Origin: Bacteroidales bacterium
GTDB taxonomy: Bacteria > Bacteroidota > Bacteroidia > Bacteroidales > Muribaculaceae
Direction: 5' to 3'
Length of the DNA stretch: 64,000 nucleotides
Assembly: GCA_900770215.1 (NCBI GenBank)
Contig: CAAGJW010000012.1
Coordinates: 1-64,000, forward strand
In this document: piece after piece, positions 16,754 to 25,635 of the stretch
How the letters are laid out: each line of letters opens with the position of its first letter
Position numbering within the stretch: position 1 is the stretch's first letter
Position numbers and translations under genes: made by a program
The notes under the pieces: generated by a model
Seen by the model: only the letters and a program-made list of their open reading frames with translations
Databases searched by the model: none
Told to the model about the DNA's origin: nothing

Positions 16754-16761
16754 CAAAGATA
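16754..16761 (-). promoter_or_regulatory. -7 box before the HIRAN gene
   Basis: TATCTTTG on the minus strand, 32 nt before the ATG at 16721 and inside the short gap to the WYL gene. No well-spaced -33 TTTG. Confidence 0.4.
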
Positions 16762-16805
16762 GGTGCCGCATGTAGCAAAACTCGGTACAGCCTCAAGAAA
16801 AAAAA

Positions 16806-17717
16806 TTATTTTTTCAGTCCGTAACGCTCGAGAGCCTCCTGATGGGTAGCTATCACCTTGTCGGCCACCCACTTGGGCGAGAGCACCTCGAGCCAGCCCC
16901 CACGCGAGACAACCTTGGAGATAAAATCGGCAGTGGGGCGCAGTCGCAGTTCATAGTCGGCATATCCGTCGCCCTGGGCCACAAGACGCTGCGACTCGTG
17001 CAGCGGCAGGTCGCGCAAGTAGAAGGCTTCGAGACCGTGGGCACGCAGGGTGACGGTAGTGACATCAATCTCGTCGGTGATAAAAACCCCGTAATAGGCC
17101 GAGAAGAAATCTTCGGCGTCAAAGTCGGGGTCAAGCTTAAACTTCTCGTCGCTGATGAGCATGTCCTCGATGCGGTCGAGCGAGAGCATGGCAAAGTAGC
17201 CGTTCTTGTACTTAGCCAGGATGTACCACCGCTGGCGAAAGTACTTGAGGCAGTAGGGCTCGATGATGGACTGACGCGCCTGCTGCGCACCGTACTTGCG
17301 ATAGTCGACCATCAGGCAGCAGCCTGCCCTCATGGCATGAATGGCGATGGCCAGTTTCTTGCCCTGCACGGGAATCGACTCGAGCAGGATGCGGCCACGC
17401 AACGAGATGCCTGCAGCGATGACGTTGCTCACCGTGAGCGTCGAGAGCATCCAGTTCTGCACCGTGTGCTGGCCCAGCACCTCCTCGTTGGCAATGAAAT
17501 AGCGGTAGCCGTCGCGCCGGTCGCAATCGATGATGATGCCAAACATGTCTTCGATGGCATCCTTGTGGCGGTTGAAGGTGGAGCGGGCAAAGGGGATGCC
17601 CTCGCTCATCTCGGTCTCGAGCCATAGCGCGTTGATTTCTTGCAAAGAGATCTTGCGGTAGTGCTTGATGATGTTTACAAGCCAGATGTATTCTTTAAAC
17701 AATTCGGGTTTCTTCAT
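16806..17717 (-). CDS. WYL domain transcriptional regulator
   Basis: The ATG at 17717 gives 303 residues beginning MKKPELFKEYIWLVNII. An N-terminal winged-helix DNA-binding part (~1-75) is followed by a WYL domain: E-P-Y-C-L-K-Y-F-R-Q-R-W-Y-I-L-A (the R-W-Y-L-type strand) and A-M-L-S-L-D-R-I-E-D-M. Then comes the C-terminal extension of the WCX type, ending RGGWLEVLSPKWVADKVI. WYL regulators respond to nucleic acid or nucleotide ligands and often control stress or phage-defence genes. The only close target by position is the HIRAN gene downstream. Autoregulation is possible but no operator was identified. Confidence 0.88.
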   Translation of the reverse strand: MKKPELFKEYIWLVNIIKHYRKISLQEINALWLETEMSEGIPFARSTFNRHKDAIEDMFGIIIDCDRRDGYRYFIANEEVLGQHTVQNWMLSTLTVSNVIAAGISLRGRILLESIPVQGKKLAIAIHAMRAGCCLMVDYRKYGAQQARQSIIEPYCLKYFRQRWYILAKYKNGYFAMLSLDRIEDMLISDEKFKLDPDFDAEDFFSAYYGVFITDEIDVTTVTLRAHGLEAFYLRDLPLHESQRLVAQGDGYADYELRLRPTADFISKVVSRGGWLEVLSPKWVADKVIATHQEALERYGLKK

Positions 17718-17855
17718 CGCTGGTAAAGTTTGTGTTCTCACGCGAAGGTAGTGAAAATCTTTCACATAGCCTCGTTTTGACCACGGCAACCTGCCTGCAA
17801 GTGGACTTGAGGGTCAAGTGTGGCGCGGGCTGCACGAAAAAAACAGTTGCAAGAT

Positions 17856-17887
17856 TTTGCATAAAACGCCACAATGCGCTATCTTTG
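17856..17887 (+). promoter_or_regulatory. promoter of the secreted protein gene at 17938
   Basis: TTTG (17856-17859), 20-nt spacer, TATCTTTG (17880-17887): a full match to the Bacteroidetes consensus. The predicted start gives a ~45-nt AT-rich leader to the ATG at 17938. Confidence 0.65.
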
Positions 17888-17937
17888 CAACAATAACCAA
17901 CCATTCTTTTACAATTTACCCCCAAAATCCCAACAAA

Positions 17938-19620
17938 ATGAAACAACAATTACTTCTCTCCTGCCTTATCCTGCTCTCGGCAGGCACGATCGGCGCCCAG
18001 AAGCAATTTGACGGCCAAGCCGAAACCGCCATCGCCACCTCGGCTCCTGCAACAGCGGCTCAAGCCAGTGCTCAACAAGCCGGCAGCGACAACTTTCAAG
18101 TGAGCTACAAGCGCCCCCGCGGCGTGTTCTACTGTCCCTACTACACCAAGGACGATGCTACGGGCGTGTGGGCCTACTATGCTCCCTGGCTGCACTCCAC
18201 GCCCTACCAGAACGTGACCTTTGTCAACACCTCGACCGGCGCCACGGCCTATAACTGGCGCGTGACGGTGCTCAAAAACCTCGACGAGCAGACCATCACC
18301 TCGGGCGACACCGACTTCACCGTGCCCTACTCGCTCAGGATAAGCGACAGCATCCCCACGCTCACTGCCACTGGCGCGGCCGACACCACGGCCACCTACT
18401 TCCTGGGCGGCTACAACAAGAGTGCCCAAAATGTGCCATCGACGATGTGGACCTACCCCAACTGGAAATATGCCACATCAGAGACCTACAAGGTGCGCCA
18501 CATGTGGGAGTCGAGCAAGTACTTTGCCTCCAAGACCGACCGCACGGGCACAGCATCGGGCAGCAGCTACTACTACACGCTCGACGCGCAACATGCAGCT
18601 ACCGGCAGCGACAAGGCCTACACCTTCGGGCGCAACACGGCAGGCTACGACTACTCGGGCGTGGCCTTTGAGAAGCCCGCTCACCCCTACCTCATCAACC
18701 ATGTGGGTGTAAAATACCAAAAACTCAAGTGGACACGCAATGCCAACGCCTTGATCAAAGCCGAAATATATGAGCTCAAGAGCATTCCCGCCTATAGCGA
18801 GACCCAGGCCGTGTCGCCCACACTCGTGCGCCGCATTGCCAGCGGGGCGGTCACAATCGACAGTGCCAACACTGCTGCCTCGGGCATGCTCTCGATCTAC
18901 ATGAAAGACGACAACGGCAACACACCCGAAATCAACACCGACATCCTTGTCGTTGTTTCGGGATACAACAACGACGCCATAAGCGACTTCACCCTGCTGT
19001 GCAGCAGCGACAAGGTCGACGAGGGCTACGGCGAGCTGGGCTACCTGGGCGTCACGCAGACCGACGGCACGGTGAACCTTGTGGGCGTGAACAACACAGT
19101 GGCAGCCAACTTCTACACGGCACCGTCGATTTTCATCGAGACCGAGCGACCCTGGCTCACCTTCAGGTCGGGAATCGAGCCCGAGGGACACGACTTCCTC
19201 ACCACAGGCGAGGTCTACGACCTGGAGCTCTTCTCGTCGATGCCGTCCACGTCATGGACCGTCACCACCGTGAGCAGTACCCCACATGACAAGGCGGCAG
19301 CGGCCAAGGTCGATGTGCCCTCGTGGCTCACCATCACCCTGCGCGAGGAGACCGGCAGCGAGCTGGGCTACTCGACCCATGCCGTGCTCGACGTGCAAGC
19401 CCTGCCCGCAGGCGAACCCATGCGCGAGGCCACCTTGCGGTTTGCCTTCCCAGGCGCCTATCTCGACTATCACATCACGCAAGGCGTGAGCACAGCCGTG
19501 ACCACCATAGGCCGCGACAGCGAGCGCAATGGTGCGGTCTACAACATGCTGGGCCAGAAAGTGGGCCCCAATGCCAAGGGCTTGCTCATCAAGAATGGCA
19601 AAAAAATCTATGTGAAATAA
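17938..19620 (+). CDS. secreted protein of unknown function with BACON-like domain
   Basis: The ATG at 17938 gives 560 residues starting with a Sec signal peptide (MKQQLLLSCLILLSAGTIGA). No enzymatic motif was recognised. The body is rich in aromatic residues, Thr and Ser with beta-strand rhythm. Residues ~480-535 (VPSWLTITL ... YHITQG) look like a BACON-type beta-sandwich. The C-terminus reads NGAVYNMLGQKVGPNAKGLL then IKNGKKIYVK, the short G-x-x-Y-N-x-x-G-Q-(K/R)-V tail common on exported proteins of this order. That tail suggests surface or extracellular destination, but it is not a full type IX sorting domain. Confidence 0.82.
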   Translation: MKQQLLLSCLILLSAGTIGAQKQFDGQAETAIATSAPATAAQASAQQAGSDNFQVSYKRPRGVFYCPYYTKDDATGVWAYYAPWLHSTPYQNVTFVNTSTGATAYNWRVTVLKNLDEQTITSGDTDFTVPYSLRISDSIPTLTATGAADTTATYFLGGYNKSAQNVPSTMWTYPNWKYATSETYKVRHMWESSKYFASKTDRTGTASGSSYYYTLDAQHAATGSDKAYTFGRNTAGYDYSGVAFEKPAHPYLINHVGVKYQKLKWTRNANALIKAEIYELKSIPAYSETQAVSPTLVRRIASGAVTIDSANTAASGMLSIYMKDDNGNTPEINTDILVVVSGYNNDAISDFTLLCSSDKVDEGYGELGYLGVTQTDGTVNLVGVNNTVAANFYTAPSIFIETERPWLTFRSGIEPEGHDFLTTGEVYDLELFSSMPSTSWTVTTVSSTPHDKAAAAKVDVPSWLTITLREETGSELGYSTHAVLDVQALPAGEPMREATLRFAFPGAYLDYHITQGVSTAVTTIGRDSERNGAVYNMLGQKVGPNAKGLLIKNGKKIYVK

Positions 19621-19660
19621 TAGCGCTGTAAAAAATTAGCAGCACAAGCCACCGTTTCAG

Positions 19661-19707
19661 GCAGGCCAGGCGATAGCAGGCAATCACAAGTCCGTCGCCC
19701 GGCCTGC
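19661..19707 (+). terminator. hairpin downstream of the secreted protein gene
   Basis: A 13-bp stem with one G-U pair (19661-19673 with 19695-19707), 41 nt past the stop. There is no U tract after it, so it may stabilise a 3' end rather than terminate by itself. Confidence 0.4.
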
Positions 19708-19778
19708 TTGCTGCACAGGGCAGCACGCGACTCCCAAAAACACATGCACGTTTCCCGCCATAATTCATCAATAATTGC

Positions 19779-19786
19779 TACCTTTG
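19779..19786 (+). promoter_or_regulatory. -7 box of the flavin reductase at 19830
   Basis: TACCTTTG, 43 nt before the ATG at 19830. The -33 region has only weak TTT-rich matches. Confidence 0.4.
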
Positions 19787-19829
19787 TCCAAGCAAGGCAG
19801 CTTCAAGCCATTTTTGATACAACACGACT

Positions 19830-20396
19830 ATGAAACAAAACTGGAGACCGGGCACCATGATCTACCCGCTGCCAGCCCTGCTGGTGACGTGTGGAGCCGT
19901 GCCCGAGGAATACAACGTGCTCACCGCATCCTGGACGGGGACCATATGCTCTGACCCGGCCATGTGCTATGTGTCGGTGCGGCCCGAGCGCTACAGCCAC
20001 GACATCATCGAGCGCAACATGGCCTTCACGCTCAATCTCACCACCCAGGCCCTGGCACGGGCCACCGACTGGTGCGGGGTGCGCAGCGGGCGCGACTACA
20101 ACAAGTTTGAAGAGATGGGCCTCACCCCCGTCAAGGGCGTGAAAGTGGCAGCCCCCTACATCGAGGAGTCGCCCATGAGCATCGAGTGCAGCGTGCGCGA
20201 CATCGTGCACCTGGGCAGCCACGACATGTTTATAGCCGAGGTGATGGGCGTGCTGGCCGACGAGCGCTATATCGACCCGGCCACGGGCAAGTTTGACCTG
20301 GAGCAAGCCGGGCTCATCGCCTATGTGCACGGGCAGTACTACACGCTGGGCAAGGCCCTGGGCCACTTTGGCTGGAGCGTGAAAAAGAAGAAGTGA
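19830..20396 (+). CDS. flavin reductase family protein
   Basis: A 188-residue cytoplasmic FMN-binding split-barrel protein of the DIM6/NTAB-flavoredoxin type. It shows Y-N-V-L-T-A-S-W-T-G-T-I-C-S-D-P, S-V-R-P-E-R-Y-S-H and F-T-L-N-L-T strands, and the C-terminal Y-V-H-G-Q-Y-Y-T-L-G-K. Family members bind FMN and often reduce it at the expense of NAD(P)H. The physiological electron acceptor is not apparent. It is a different subgroup from the reductase at 1454-2023. It is monocistronic by spacing, 212 nt before glyA. Confidence 0.85.
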   Translation: MKQNWRPGTMIYPLPALLVTCGAVPEEYNVLTASWTGTICSDPAMCYVSVRPERYSHDIIERNMAFTLNLTTQALARATDWCGVRSGRDYNKFEEMGLTPVKGVKVAAPYIEESPMSIECSVRDIVHLGSHDMFIAEVMGVLADERYIDPATGKFDLEQAGLIAYVHGQYYTLGKALGHFGWSVKKKK

Positions 20397-20454
20397 GCCG
20401 AAGAAAAAAGAAATAAAACGGGGGAAAACACAAGGCTTTGTCAAAAATTTTGAC

Positions 20455-20462
20455 TAAGTTTG
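20455..20462 (+). promoter_or_regulatory. candidate -7 box upstream of glyA
   Basis: TAAGTTTG lies 146 nt before the glyA ATG, so the leader would be long. A TTTG (20437-20440) is only 14 nt upstream, so the match is imperfect. Confidence 0.3.
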
Positions 20463-20608
20463 CACTCGTCAAGACGCCCGCTTCGGCCGCTTCAAGCGAT
20501 AGCGCTCGACGGCAGCACACAATGGGCGCGACAAAGCATCTTTTATATTATTATTTCAGGAAGATACCCTTATCTAAATAAAACAACCTTTTTAACAACA
20601 TTTCAGCT

Positions 20609-21889
20609 ATGTTTAAAGATACTGAGATTTTCAACATCATCGAGAAAGAACACAATCGCCAGCTACACGGCATGGAGCTGATTGCAAGTGAAAACTTCGT
20701 GAGCGACGAGGTGATGCGCGCCATGGGCAGTTGCCTCACCAACAAGTATGCCGAGGGCTATCCTGGCCACCGCTACTATGGCGGCTGCCAGTGTGTAGAC
20801 GAGAGCGAGAACATTGCCCGCGACCGTGTGAAGAAGCTCTTCGATGCCGAGTATGCCAACGTGCAGCCACACAGCGGCGCACAGGCCAACATGGCCGTGT
20901 TTATGGCTTGCTTGAAGCCTGGCGACAAGTTTATGGGCCTGAACCTTGCCATGGGAGGCCACCTCTCGCACGGCAGCCCAGTGAACTTCTCGGGCATCAT
21001 GTTTAAGGATTGCGAGTATGACGTCGACAAGGAGACGGGTCTGGTCGACTACGACATGATGGAAGAAGTAGCTCTGCGCGAGAAACCGAAGTTGATCATT
21101 GGCGGTGCCAGCGCCTACAGCCGCGAGTGGGACTATGAGCGCATGCGCAAGATTGCCGACGAGGTGGGCGCCATCTTCATGGTCGACATGGCACACCCGG
21201 CAGGCCTCATTGCAGCCGGCTTGCTCAAGAACCCGCTCAAATATGCCCACATCGTGACCTCAACCACCCACAAGACCCTGCGCGGCCCGCGTGGCGGCAT
21301 CATCCTGATGGGCAAGGACTTCGACAACCCGTGGGGCAAGACTACCAAGAAGGGCGTGATACGCAAGATGTCGTCGCTCCTCGACTCGGCCGTGTTCCCC
21401 GGCGTGCAAGGCGGACCGCTCGAGCACGTGATAGCAGCCAAGGCTGTGGCCTTCGGCGAGGCACTGCAGCCCGAGTTCAAGGAGTATGCCCTGCAAGTGA
21501 AGAAGAATGCCGCCGTCATGGCACAGGCATTTGTCGACAAGGGCTACAAGATATGCACCGGCGGCACCGAGAACCACTGCATGCTCATCGACCTGCGCAC
21601 CAAGTTCCCCGAGCTCACTGGCAAGGTGGCCGAAAACGCACTTGTGGCTGCCGACATCACGGTGAACAAGAACATGGTGCCCTACGACGACCGCAGTGCC
21701 TTCCAGACCAGCGGTCTGCGTGTGGGTACGCCCGCCATCACCACTCGTGGTGCCAAGGAGGAACTGATGCCCGTGATTGTAGACCTCATTGACACTGTGC
21801 TGCACGATCCCGAAAACGAGACTGTGATCAAGACCGTGAAGGAGAAAGTGAACAGCATCATGAAGGACTACCCCATCTTTGCATGGTAA
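20609..21889 (+). CDS. glyA: serine hydroxymethyltransferase
   Basis: Transfers the serine hydroxymethyl group to tetrahydrofolate, giving glycine and 5,10-methylenetetrahydrofolate in the cytoplasm. The 426 residues are full length. The PLP lysine is Lys222 in STTHKTLRGPRGG (218-230). The N-terminal LIASENFVS and EGYPGHRYYGG blocks and MVDMAHPAGLIA are all present. The gene is isolated, with an AT-rich leader and a strong intrinsic terminator 47 nt downstream. It shares the folate one-carbon pool with fhs at 2.4-4.1 kb and serine supply with serB at 32.1 kb. Confidence 0.98.
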   Translation: MFKDTEIFNIIEKEHNRQLHGMELIASENFVSDEVMRAMGSCLTNKYAEGYPGHRYYGGCQCVDESENIARDRVKKLFDAEYANVQPHSGAQANMAVFMACLKPGDKFMGLNLAMGGHLSHGSPVNFSGIMFKDCEYDVDKETGLVDYDMMEEVALREKPKLIIGGASAYSREWDYERMRKIADEVGAIFMVDMAHPAGLIAAGLLKNPLKYAHIVTSTTHKTLRGPRGGIILMGKDFDNPWGKTTKKGVIRKMSSLLDSAVFPGVQGGPLEHVIAAKAVAFGEALQPEFKEYALQVKKNAAVMAQAFVDKGYKICTGGTENHCMLIDLRTKFPELTGKVAENALVAADITVNKNMVPYDDRSAFQTSGLRVGTPAITTRGAKEELMPVIVDLIDTVLHDPENETVIKTVKEKVNSIMKDYPIFAW

Positions 21890-21935
21890 TCGCCCGTTGC
21901 CAAGGCAACCGCAACTGGCTATAGCATAATATGTG

Positions 21936-21980
21936 AAGCCCGAGAGCTCTACAATGCGAGTCTCTCGGGCTTATTTTTCT
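21936..21980 (+). terminator. intrinsic terminator of glyA
   Basis: An 11-bp perfect GC-rich stem (21936-21946 with 21962-21972), 15-nt loop, then ATTTTTCT on the plus strand. Confidence 0.9.
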
Positions 21981-21994
21981 ATTGGGGACGCGAC

Positions 21995-22759
21995 TCAGCC
22001 ATCCTCTCGCACAAAGTAGGGATGGCTCTCGTCGCCCAAGCGGGGATCGAAGACGAAGCCCTCGTGCTCAAAGGCGCACAGCTCGTCTGGCGACACAGGC
22101 CGCTGCTCGAGAATGAATCGCACCATGGCGCCGCGGCACGACTTGGCCCACACAGCCTGCATCTTGAGATTGCCCTGCTTGCTCACGTAGAACATGGGCT
22201 GTATCACGTCCACCTCGCGCATCACACGGTTCCAGTCGAACAGGTGCTCATACTCGGTAGTGGAGAGGTGCACAAGAATGCCGTCGTCGGCCTTCACGCT
22301 GTCGATGAGCACACTGGTGAGCCGGTCGCGCCAAAACTGATTCACCGGCTTGTCGCCAGTAGCCTCAAGGGCCACACAGTGCTCCATGCGGTAGGGCACG
22401 ATCGCATCCATGGGGCGCAGCAATCCGTAGAGAAAACAGGTGATCCACAAGTGCTCCTGGCCGTAGGCCACAGCCTCGGGGGTGAGCGACGCCGCCCGCA
22501 GGTGCTTGTAGGCCTGTCCGTTGTAGGCCATGACGGCCGGCACAGGACGGGCAAAGTCGAAGTTGGTGTAGCGCAACTTGTTTTCGGCCGCAATCCCCGG
22601 GCTGCAATCCAGCTGGCGGGCCAGCTCCTCCACGTCAAGCTGTGCCATTTCATGGGCCAGCGCACGGGCCACCGCTTGAAAGCGGGGCTGCGACCAGGGC
22701 CGGGCCGTCACCTTATCGGCCGGATACATTATCTTGGCATTGGCAAGCAATATCTGCAT
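21995..22759 (-). CDS. yaaA: peroxide stress protein YaaA (DUF328/UPF0246)
   Basis: Cytoplasmic DNA-binding protein which in E. coli lowers free iron and protects DNA during peroxide stress. The ATG at 22759 gives 254 residues; a TTG three codons earlier is the alternative. Family landmarks are visible: an N-terminal I-L-L-A-N-A-K-(I/T)-M, R-Y-T-N-F-D near 65, F-L-Y-G-L-L-R-P-M-D-x-I-x-P-Y-R-M-E in the middle, and F-W-R-D-R-L. It is last of three same-strand genes (apbE, dipeptidase, yaaA) with gaps of 28 and 22 nt. Confidence 0.92.
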   Translation of the reverse strand: MQILLANAKIMYPADKVTARPWSQPRFQAVARALAHEMAQLDVEELARQLDCSPGIAAENKLRYTNFDFARPVPAVMAYNGQAYKHLRAASLTPEAVAYGQEHLWITCFLYGLLRPMDAIVPYRMEHCVALEATGDKPVNQFWRDRLTSVLIDSVKADDGILVHLSTTEYEHLFDWNRVMREVDVIQPMFYVSKQGNLKMQAVWAKSCRGAMVRFILEQRPVSPDELCAFEHEGFVFDPRLGDESHPYFVREDG

Positions 22760-22781
22760 CGCAATCAAAAATTTTTAAATA

Positions 22782-24422
22782 TCAGGGCTTGGCGGGCACG
22801 AGGTAGCGGTCGCCGGTCGACTCCACCAGTTCTTTTTTCACAGCCTCGGGATAGCCTGGGCGGGTGAACTTGGGGCGGAAGCCGCTCTCGTTCATCTCGT
22901 AGTGGCCGCCATGCTCCTCGCGCACGATGCCGTCGTTGTACTTCACAATGAGCTTGAAGGCCAGGTTGCGCCAGGCATCGAGCATGTGGGCACCCTGTTC
23001 GCGGCTGTAGCGCGTGAGCAGCTCGACAGCCTGGGCCGGGTTGCCGGCGGCCAAAGCCTGCTTCTCGACAATGGGTTGGGAGGCAAAGAAGTCGGTCTCG
23101 AGCGAGTCGCGCACAGCCTTGAGCTCGGGAAAGAGCATGCTGTAGCGCGGATACACCATGTTGGCCACCCAGTTGCACACCCAGTAGGCATTGTCGATCG
23201 AGAAGTTGACGGCACTCACGCCGTTTTTCTCCTTGAAGCACTCGGGCACGTCGGTGTTGCAGCAGTACACAGGGGTGTAGGCTGCCATGTTGCCGTCGTC
23301 GTTGGCAAACCAAATGACGCCGCCCACCTCATTGGGCAGGAAAGAGCGCGACTGGGTGATCCAACTGAAGGCAGTTTGCTGTGTAGAGATGGGACGCTCG
23401 TTGAAGTATTCCTTGCCCTGGTACTTAAAGCTCAGGGGTGTGGGGCGGTAGGGCGTCTCATAGATGCCCTGTCCCAGGTCACGGGTCATGTCGAGCGGAG
23501 TGCCGTCGTAGTGGTCACGCAGCACAGCCTCGACATCGGCCACGCTGAGCTTGCGGTTGGGCACAATCCACAAGGGCATGCGCTCGCCCTTGAGGTCGGT
23601 GCCCGAGGCGTAGGGCAGATAGCGCTCCATGCCCGAGGCATACTTGTTGAAGAAAGCCCACACGCGGGCCTCGCAATAGCGCGTGTTTTCAAAGTTGGCA
23701 GGGCAATAGGCATCGCAGAAGCTGAAGTCGGCGTCCTTGCCGCTGTACCAGCCCATCTTGCGGGCAAAGGAGACTACGTTTTTAGAGTACATCCAGTTGT
23801 GCTTGTCCTTCATGTCGATTTTCTCGATACGGCTCTTGTTGGCATGGGCGCTGATAGCATTGTCGGGAATGCGCACGGCAGCCCACACTGTCTTCTTGCT
23901 GCCACGACCGCAGCCCAGCATCTCGAGAATCCAGGCCTCATTGGGGTCGCACACGGTGAACGACTCGCCCTCGCTGTTGTAGCCATAGGTGTCGACTAGG
24001 GTAGTCATCACCTTGATGGCCTCGCGGGCGGTCTTGCTGCGCTGCAGGGCGATGTCCATGAGGCTGCCATAGTCGAGAATGCCCGTAGAGTCGACACACT
24101 CCTCGCGGCCTCCAAAGGTGGTCTCGCTTATCGACACCTGCCACTGGTTGATGTTGCCTATCACGTTGTAGGTTTCCTCGGCCTCGGGGATCTCGCCCCA
24201 GTAGAGGCGCGAGTCGCGGTCATAGACCTTGCGCATCTCGCCCTTGGCGTGCCGGCCGGCCTTGAAGTGATAGAGCGGGTGAAATGCTCCGAACGAGTCG
24301 CAGTTGTAGGTACACATCACGCTGCCGTCGGTGCTGGCGCCCTTGGCCACGATGATGCTTGTGCAGGCCAGAGCCTGCATCACGGCCGCCATGGCAGCCA
24401 TGGTGATAAATAATTTCTTCAT
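22782..24422 (-). CDS. pepD: C69 family dipeptidase, exported
   Basis: An Ntn-hydrolase dipeptidase of 546 residues. The signal sequence ends at MQALA, and the next residue, Cys20 in ACTSIIV, is the expected N-terminal nucleophile exposed by processing. The following V-A-K-G-A-S-T-D-G-S and G-N-I-N-Q-W-Q-V-S-I-S-E-T-T are standard for the family. ALAC could be misread as a lipobox, but the Cys is the catalytic residue here. It probably trims peptides in the periplasm. It is the middle gene of apbE-pepD-yaaA, with 28 and 22 nt gaps. Confidence 0.93.
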   Translation of the reverse strand: MKKLFITMAAMAAVMQALACTSIIVAKGASTDGSVMCTYNCDSFGAFHPLYHFKAGRHAKGEMRKVYDRDSRLYWGEIPEAEETYNVIGNINQWQVSISETTFGGREECVDSTGILDYGSLMDIALQRSKTAREAIKVMTTLVDTYGYNSEGESFTVCDPNEAWILEMLGCGRGSKKTVWAAVRIPDNAISAHANKSRIEKIDMKDKHNWMYSKNVVSFARKMGWYSGKDADFSFCDAYCPANFENTRYCEARVWAFFNKYASGMERYLPYASGTDLKGERMPLWIVPNRKLSVADVEAVLRDHYDGTPLDMTRDLGQGIYETPYRPTPLSFKYQGKEYFNERPISTQQTAFSWITQSRSFLPNEVGGVIWFANDDGNMAAYTPVYCCNTDVPECFKEKNGVSAVNFSIDNAYWVCNWVANMVYPRYSMLFPELKAVRDSLETDFFASQPIVEKQALAAGNPAQAVELLTRYSREQGAHMLDAWRNLAFKLIVKYNDGIVREEHGGHYEMNESGFRPKFTRPGYPEAVKKELVESTGDRYLVPAKP

Positions 24423-24450
24423 GTAGATTACAGGGTGTTTGTATTTATTA

Positions 24451-25479
24451 TTATTGATTGATTACTAAACTTGCAAATCGCTTGTTGCTCCACACCACAT
24501 AGTTGCCTTGGGCGTCGGCACTGATGGTCATCACGCCCAGGTCGCTGCGGGCCGCCATGAGCTGGCGCGTCCTGGCCGTGCCCATCACCATGCAGGCAGT
24601 GGCCCAGGCATCGGCTGTCATGCAGTCGGGAGCCACGATGGTGACGCTGAGCAGGTCGCTCTCGCTGCTGTAGCCCGTGATGGGGTTCACGATGTGCGAG
24701 ACCTTCTTGCCGCCCACCTCCTTGTACTTGCGATAGTTGCCGCTGGTGGCCACGCCGCCGCGGTCGAGGGCGATGACCAGGGCCGGCTCATGCTCGACGC
24801 GGGTATTGTCCTCGATGGGCATGTCGATCGACACGTGCCACTTCTCGCCCTTGGCGTTGTGCCCCTTGCAAGCTATCTCGCCGCCTATCTCGACCATGTA
24901 GTTGCTGGCACCGCCACGCTCGAGAGTGCGCCCCACCTCGTCGCAGGCCAGGCCCTTGGCAATAGAGCTGAAGTCGAACTGAATGCGGGGGTCGGCCTTG
25001 ACCAACCGGCCAGCCTCGATGCGCGTTTTGCCCATGCCCACGATGTGGAGCAGGCTGTCGATCATCTTCTTGTCGGGGAGCTGGCCCTTCTTGTAGCCGA
25101 AGCCCCAGGCATTGACCAGCGGCATCACCGTGGGGTCGTAGGCGCCGCCAGTGGCCTTATTCACTGCCAGTGCTGTGCGGTACATGCGCATCAGGCAGCT
25201 GTCGAGCCGGTCGGTCTTGTTCTGGTTGATGCGCGTCACCAGCGAGCTGGGATTGAACACCGAAGCGCTGTTGTCGATGATGTCGAACACACGCTGTATC
25301 GAGTCGTTCATGTTGCGCGAGGCCTCATAGGTCACATGATAGTCGGTGGTCCACACCACGCCCTGATCGGTCATGTAGTGCTTCACCTGCGGGCGATAGA
25401 AAACAAACACAGCCACTCCCACCACTACGGCTGCAATTATAGCCCAGTAGCGGCGAGAAGAGATGATCTTATCGTTCAT
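24451..25479 (-). CDS. apbE: FAD:protein FMN transferase
   Basis: Covalently attaches FMN to Thr/Ser of exported flavoproteins, such as NQR and RNF subunits, outside the inner membrane. The 342 residues start with a signal anchor (hydrophobic ~12-29). Conserved parts are Y-D-P-T-V-M-P-L-V-N-A-W-G-F-G (~113-127), the F-D-F-S-S-I-A-K-G block (~168-176), V-E-I-G-G-E-I and the C-terminal T-A-D-A-W-A-T-A. There is no lipobox, so it is membrane-tethered by the N-terminal helix. It is first of three genes behind the promoter at 25534. Confidence 0.95.
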   Translation of the reverse strand: MNDKIISSRRYWAIIAAVVVGVAVFVFYRPQVKHYMTDQGVVWTTDYHVTYEASRNMNDSIQRVFDIIDNSASVFNPSSLVTRINQNKTDRLDSCLMRMYRTALAVNKATGGAYDPTVMPLVNAWGFGYKKGQLPDKKMIDSLLHIVGMGKTRIEAGRLVKADPRIQFDFSSIAKGLACDEVGRTLERGGASNYMVEIGGEIACKGHNAKGEKWHVSIDMPIEDNTRVEHEPALVIALDRGGVATSGNYRKYKEVGGKKVSHIVNPITGYSSESDLLSVTIVAPDCMTADAWATACMVMGTARTRQLMAARSDLGVMTISADAQGNYVVWSNKRFASLVINQ

Positions 25480-25533
25480 GTCGGTATATGTTGTATAGAG
25501 ATATAAAAAAAAACTTAGTGAGTAATATCGTTA

Positions 25534-25541
25534 CAAAGTTA
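25534..25541 (-). promoter_or_regulatory. -7 box of the apbE operon
   Basis: TAACTTTG on the minus strand, 54 nt before the ATG at 25479. It sits back-to-back with the plus-strand -7 box at 25606, so this 156-nt spacer is a divergent promoter region. Confidence 0.5.
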
Positions 25542-25605
25542 ACGTTTTTTATCGCTTCTGAAGTCATTTTATTCAATTTATAACCACTTATTTCGAGTTT
25601 TTTCT

Positions 25606-25613
25606 TACTTTTG
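25606..25613 (+). promoter_or_regulatory. -7 box of the outer-membrane protein gene at 25636
   Basis: TACTTTTG lies 22 nt before the ATG at 25636, giving a short leader. The -33 match is weak (AT-rich). Confidence 0.5.
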
Positions 25614-25635
25614 TGGCATTTAAAGGAACAAAACT

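Noticed and set aside
22782..24422. C69 dipeptidase as a lipoprotein
   Set aside because: The ALAC sequence resembles a lipobox, but Cys20 followed by TSI is the family's N-terminal nucleophile.
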